Shown: in pieces, positions 4,918-5,739 of the stretch | Layout of the letters: each line of letters begins with the position of its first letter | How positions within the stretch are numbered: position 1 is the first letter of the stretch | Assembly: GCA_903930035.1 (NCBI GenBank) | Contig: CAIYXG010000358.1 | Coordinates: forward strand, 1-5,739 | Reading direction: 5' to 3' | DNA from: an uncultured Actinomycetes bacterium | GTDB lineage: Bacteria; Actinomycetota; Acidimicrobiia; Acidimicrobiales; Microtrichaceae | DNA: 5,739 nt | Made by a program: the position numbers and the translations under genes | The notes under the pieces: model-generated | Databases searched by the model: none | Told to the model about the DNA's origin: nothing | The model's input: the letters and a program-made list of their open reading frames with translations, nothing else

Positions 4918-5739
4918 GTGCTCGTTCTGGGGGTGTCGGCCGGGTTCCACGACTCGGCAGCAGCGGTCGTCGTCGACGGCGTCCTCGTGGCCGCCGTGGA
5001 GCAGGAGCGGCTGAGCCGCGCCAAGCACGACGCGTCGTTCCCGGCCGCCGCCATGGACACGGCGCTGGCCTCGGCCGGCGCCACGGCGGCCGACGTCGAC
5101 CTGGTGGTGCACCACGAGCGCCCGGTGGCCGTGCTGGACCGGTACGTCGCGACCCGGCTCCGGACCGGCCCGACCGCCCCCCGGTCGTTGTTCGTCGACC
5201 TCCCCCGGGTGGCGCGTACCCAGATGGGTGCGGCGCGCCGGGTGGCGCGGTGGTTCGCCGACCGTGGAACCCGTGTCCCGCCGCTGGCCTTCGCCGAGCA
5301 CCACCAGAGCCACGCCGCGTCGGCGTTCTACCCGTCCCCGTTCGAGCGGGCCGCCGTGCTCACCCTGGACGGCGTCGGGGAGTGGGCGACGTCGCTCACG
5401 GCCCGGGGCGACGGGTCCCGGCTGCGGCTGCTCTCCCAGGTCGACTTCCCCGACTCCGCAGGGCTCTTCTACACGGCGGTCACGGAGTACTGCGGGTTCC
5501 GGCCCAACAGCGGCGAGGGCGAGCTCATGGGGCTGGCGCCGTTCGGCGAGCCGCGGTTCGCCGAGGTCCTGCTCGACCAGGTGGTCCACGTGGGCGACGA
5601 CGGCTCGGTGCGGCTGGACGACCGGTACTTCTCGTTCCTCCGCGGCCGCCGGTCGACCAGTCCGGCGTTCCACCGGCTGCTGGGCGGCCCGCCGCAGCCG
5701 CGCGGCTCGGTGCCCGGCCGCCGGGAGGCCGACCTGGCG
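4918..5739 (+). CDS. NodU/CmcH/TobZ-family carbamoyltransferase (second, paralogous copy; 3' part beyond window)
   Basis: The first 274 codons of a second carbamoyltransferase, open to the right edge; by comparison with the first copy, about 320 residues including the C-terminal signature domain are missing. It aligns without any gap to residues 1-274 of the first copy, with about 142 identities by hand count (about 52%). Shared motifs are GFHDSAAA (9-16), RLSRAKHD (31-38), EHHQSHAASAFY (127-138) with metal-site His128/His132, DGVGEWATS (151-159), LMGLAPFG (203-210) and LLGGPP (254-259). Residues 86-120 are the least alike. The usual GEYK before LMGLA is GEGE here (Tyr201 to Gly, Lys202 to Glu), and YEKP becomes HERP (66-69). 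GTG 4918 is set by the canonical N-terminus and the -10 just upstream. These changes may mean a different acceptor or altered activity. Confidence 0.94.
   Translation, partial: MLVLGVSAGFHDSAAAVVVDGVLVAAVEQERLSRAKHDASFPAAAMDTALASAGATAADVDLVVHHERPVAVLDRYVATRLRTGPTAPRSLFVDLPRVARTQMGAARRVARWFADRGTRVPPLAFAEHHQSHAASAFYPSPFERAAVLTLDGVGEWATSLTARGDGSRLRLLSQVDFPDSAGLFYTAVTEYCGFRPNSGEGELMGLAPFGEPRFAEVLLDQVVHVGDDGSVRLDDRYFSFLRGRRSTSPAFHRLLGGPPQPRGSVPGRREADLA

Noticed and set aside
2395..5673. 1092-codon open frame on the minus strand
   Set aside because: It runs antisense across four well-supported genes; its product is low-complexity Arg/Gly/Pro/His-rich without family motifs, as expected when stops are rare in very GC-rich DNA.
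998..5739. Long direct repeats suggesting a mobile element or repeat array
   Set aside because: The similarity between the two ends is explained by paralogous carbamoyltransferase genes aligned codon for codon; no terminal inverted repeats, transposase or integrase is present.

Overview
The window is very GC-rich, with strong G/C bias at third codon positions, mostly GTG starts on the plus strand, and few Shine-Dalgarno sequences where starts are expected. This suggests a high-GC actinobacterium. The exact lineage cannot be fixed from this sequence; an Acidimicrobiia-like or similar environmental actinobacterium is only a guess.

Layout. On the minus strand, bases 1-860 hold most of a BMP-family (PnrA/Med-like) substrate-binding lipoprotein of an ABC importer, cut by the left edge. 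A divergent intergenic region of about 110 bp follows, with a 12-bp perfect palindrome. The rest is a compact plus-strand block: a complete NodU/CmcH/TobZ-type carbamoyltransferase (971-2767); a 56-residue single-pass membrane protein of the DUF5989/SxtK type (2790-2960); a 638-residue polytopic membrane protein with a C-terminal SGNH/GDSL domain (2947-4863); and the first 274 codons of a second carbamoyltransferase, a paralogue of the first (4918 to the right edge). There are no RNA genes, CRISPR arrays, insertion sequences or integration sites. Most other long open frames are GC-driven shadows.

How the genes may work together. Carbamoyltransferases of this family use carbamoyl phosphate and ATP to make carbamoyl-adenylate and pass the carbamoyl group to a hydroxyl of a small molecule or sugar. 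The saxitoxin cluster encodes a carbamoyltransferase (SxtI) next to two small membrane proteins of unknown function (SxtJ, SxtK), and their homologues recur beside carbamoyltransferases elsewhere. Here an SxtK-like protein lies between the two carbamoyltransferases, and part of the membrane region of the SGNH protein looks SxtJ-like. My inference is a membrane-associated module that decorates an envelope glycan or exported metabolite: cytosolic carbamoylation by two paralogues, plus acyl or acetyl removal or transfer outside the membrane by the SGNH domain. The substrate is unknown.

Three plus-strand genes start with GTG only 6-8 nt after a TANNNT -10-like hexamer and lack a well-placed Shine-Dalgarno. 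This points to leaderless mRNAs with separate promoters inside the block.
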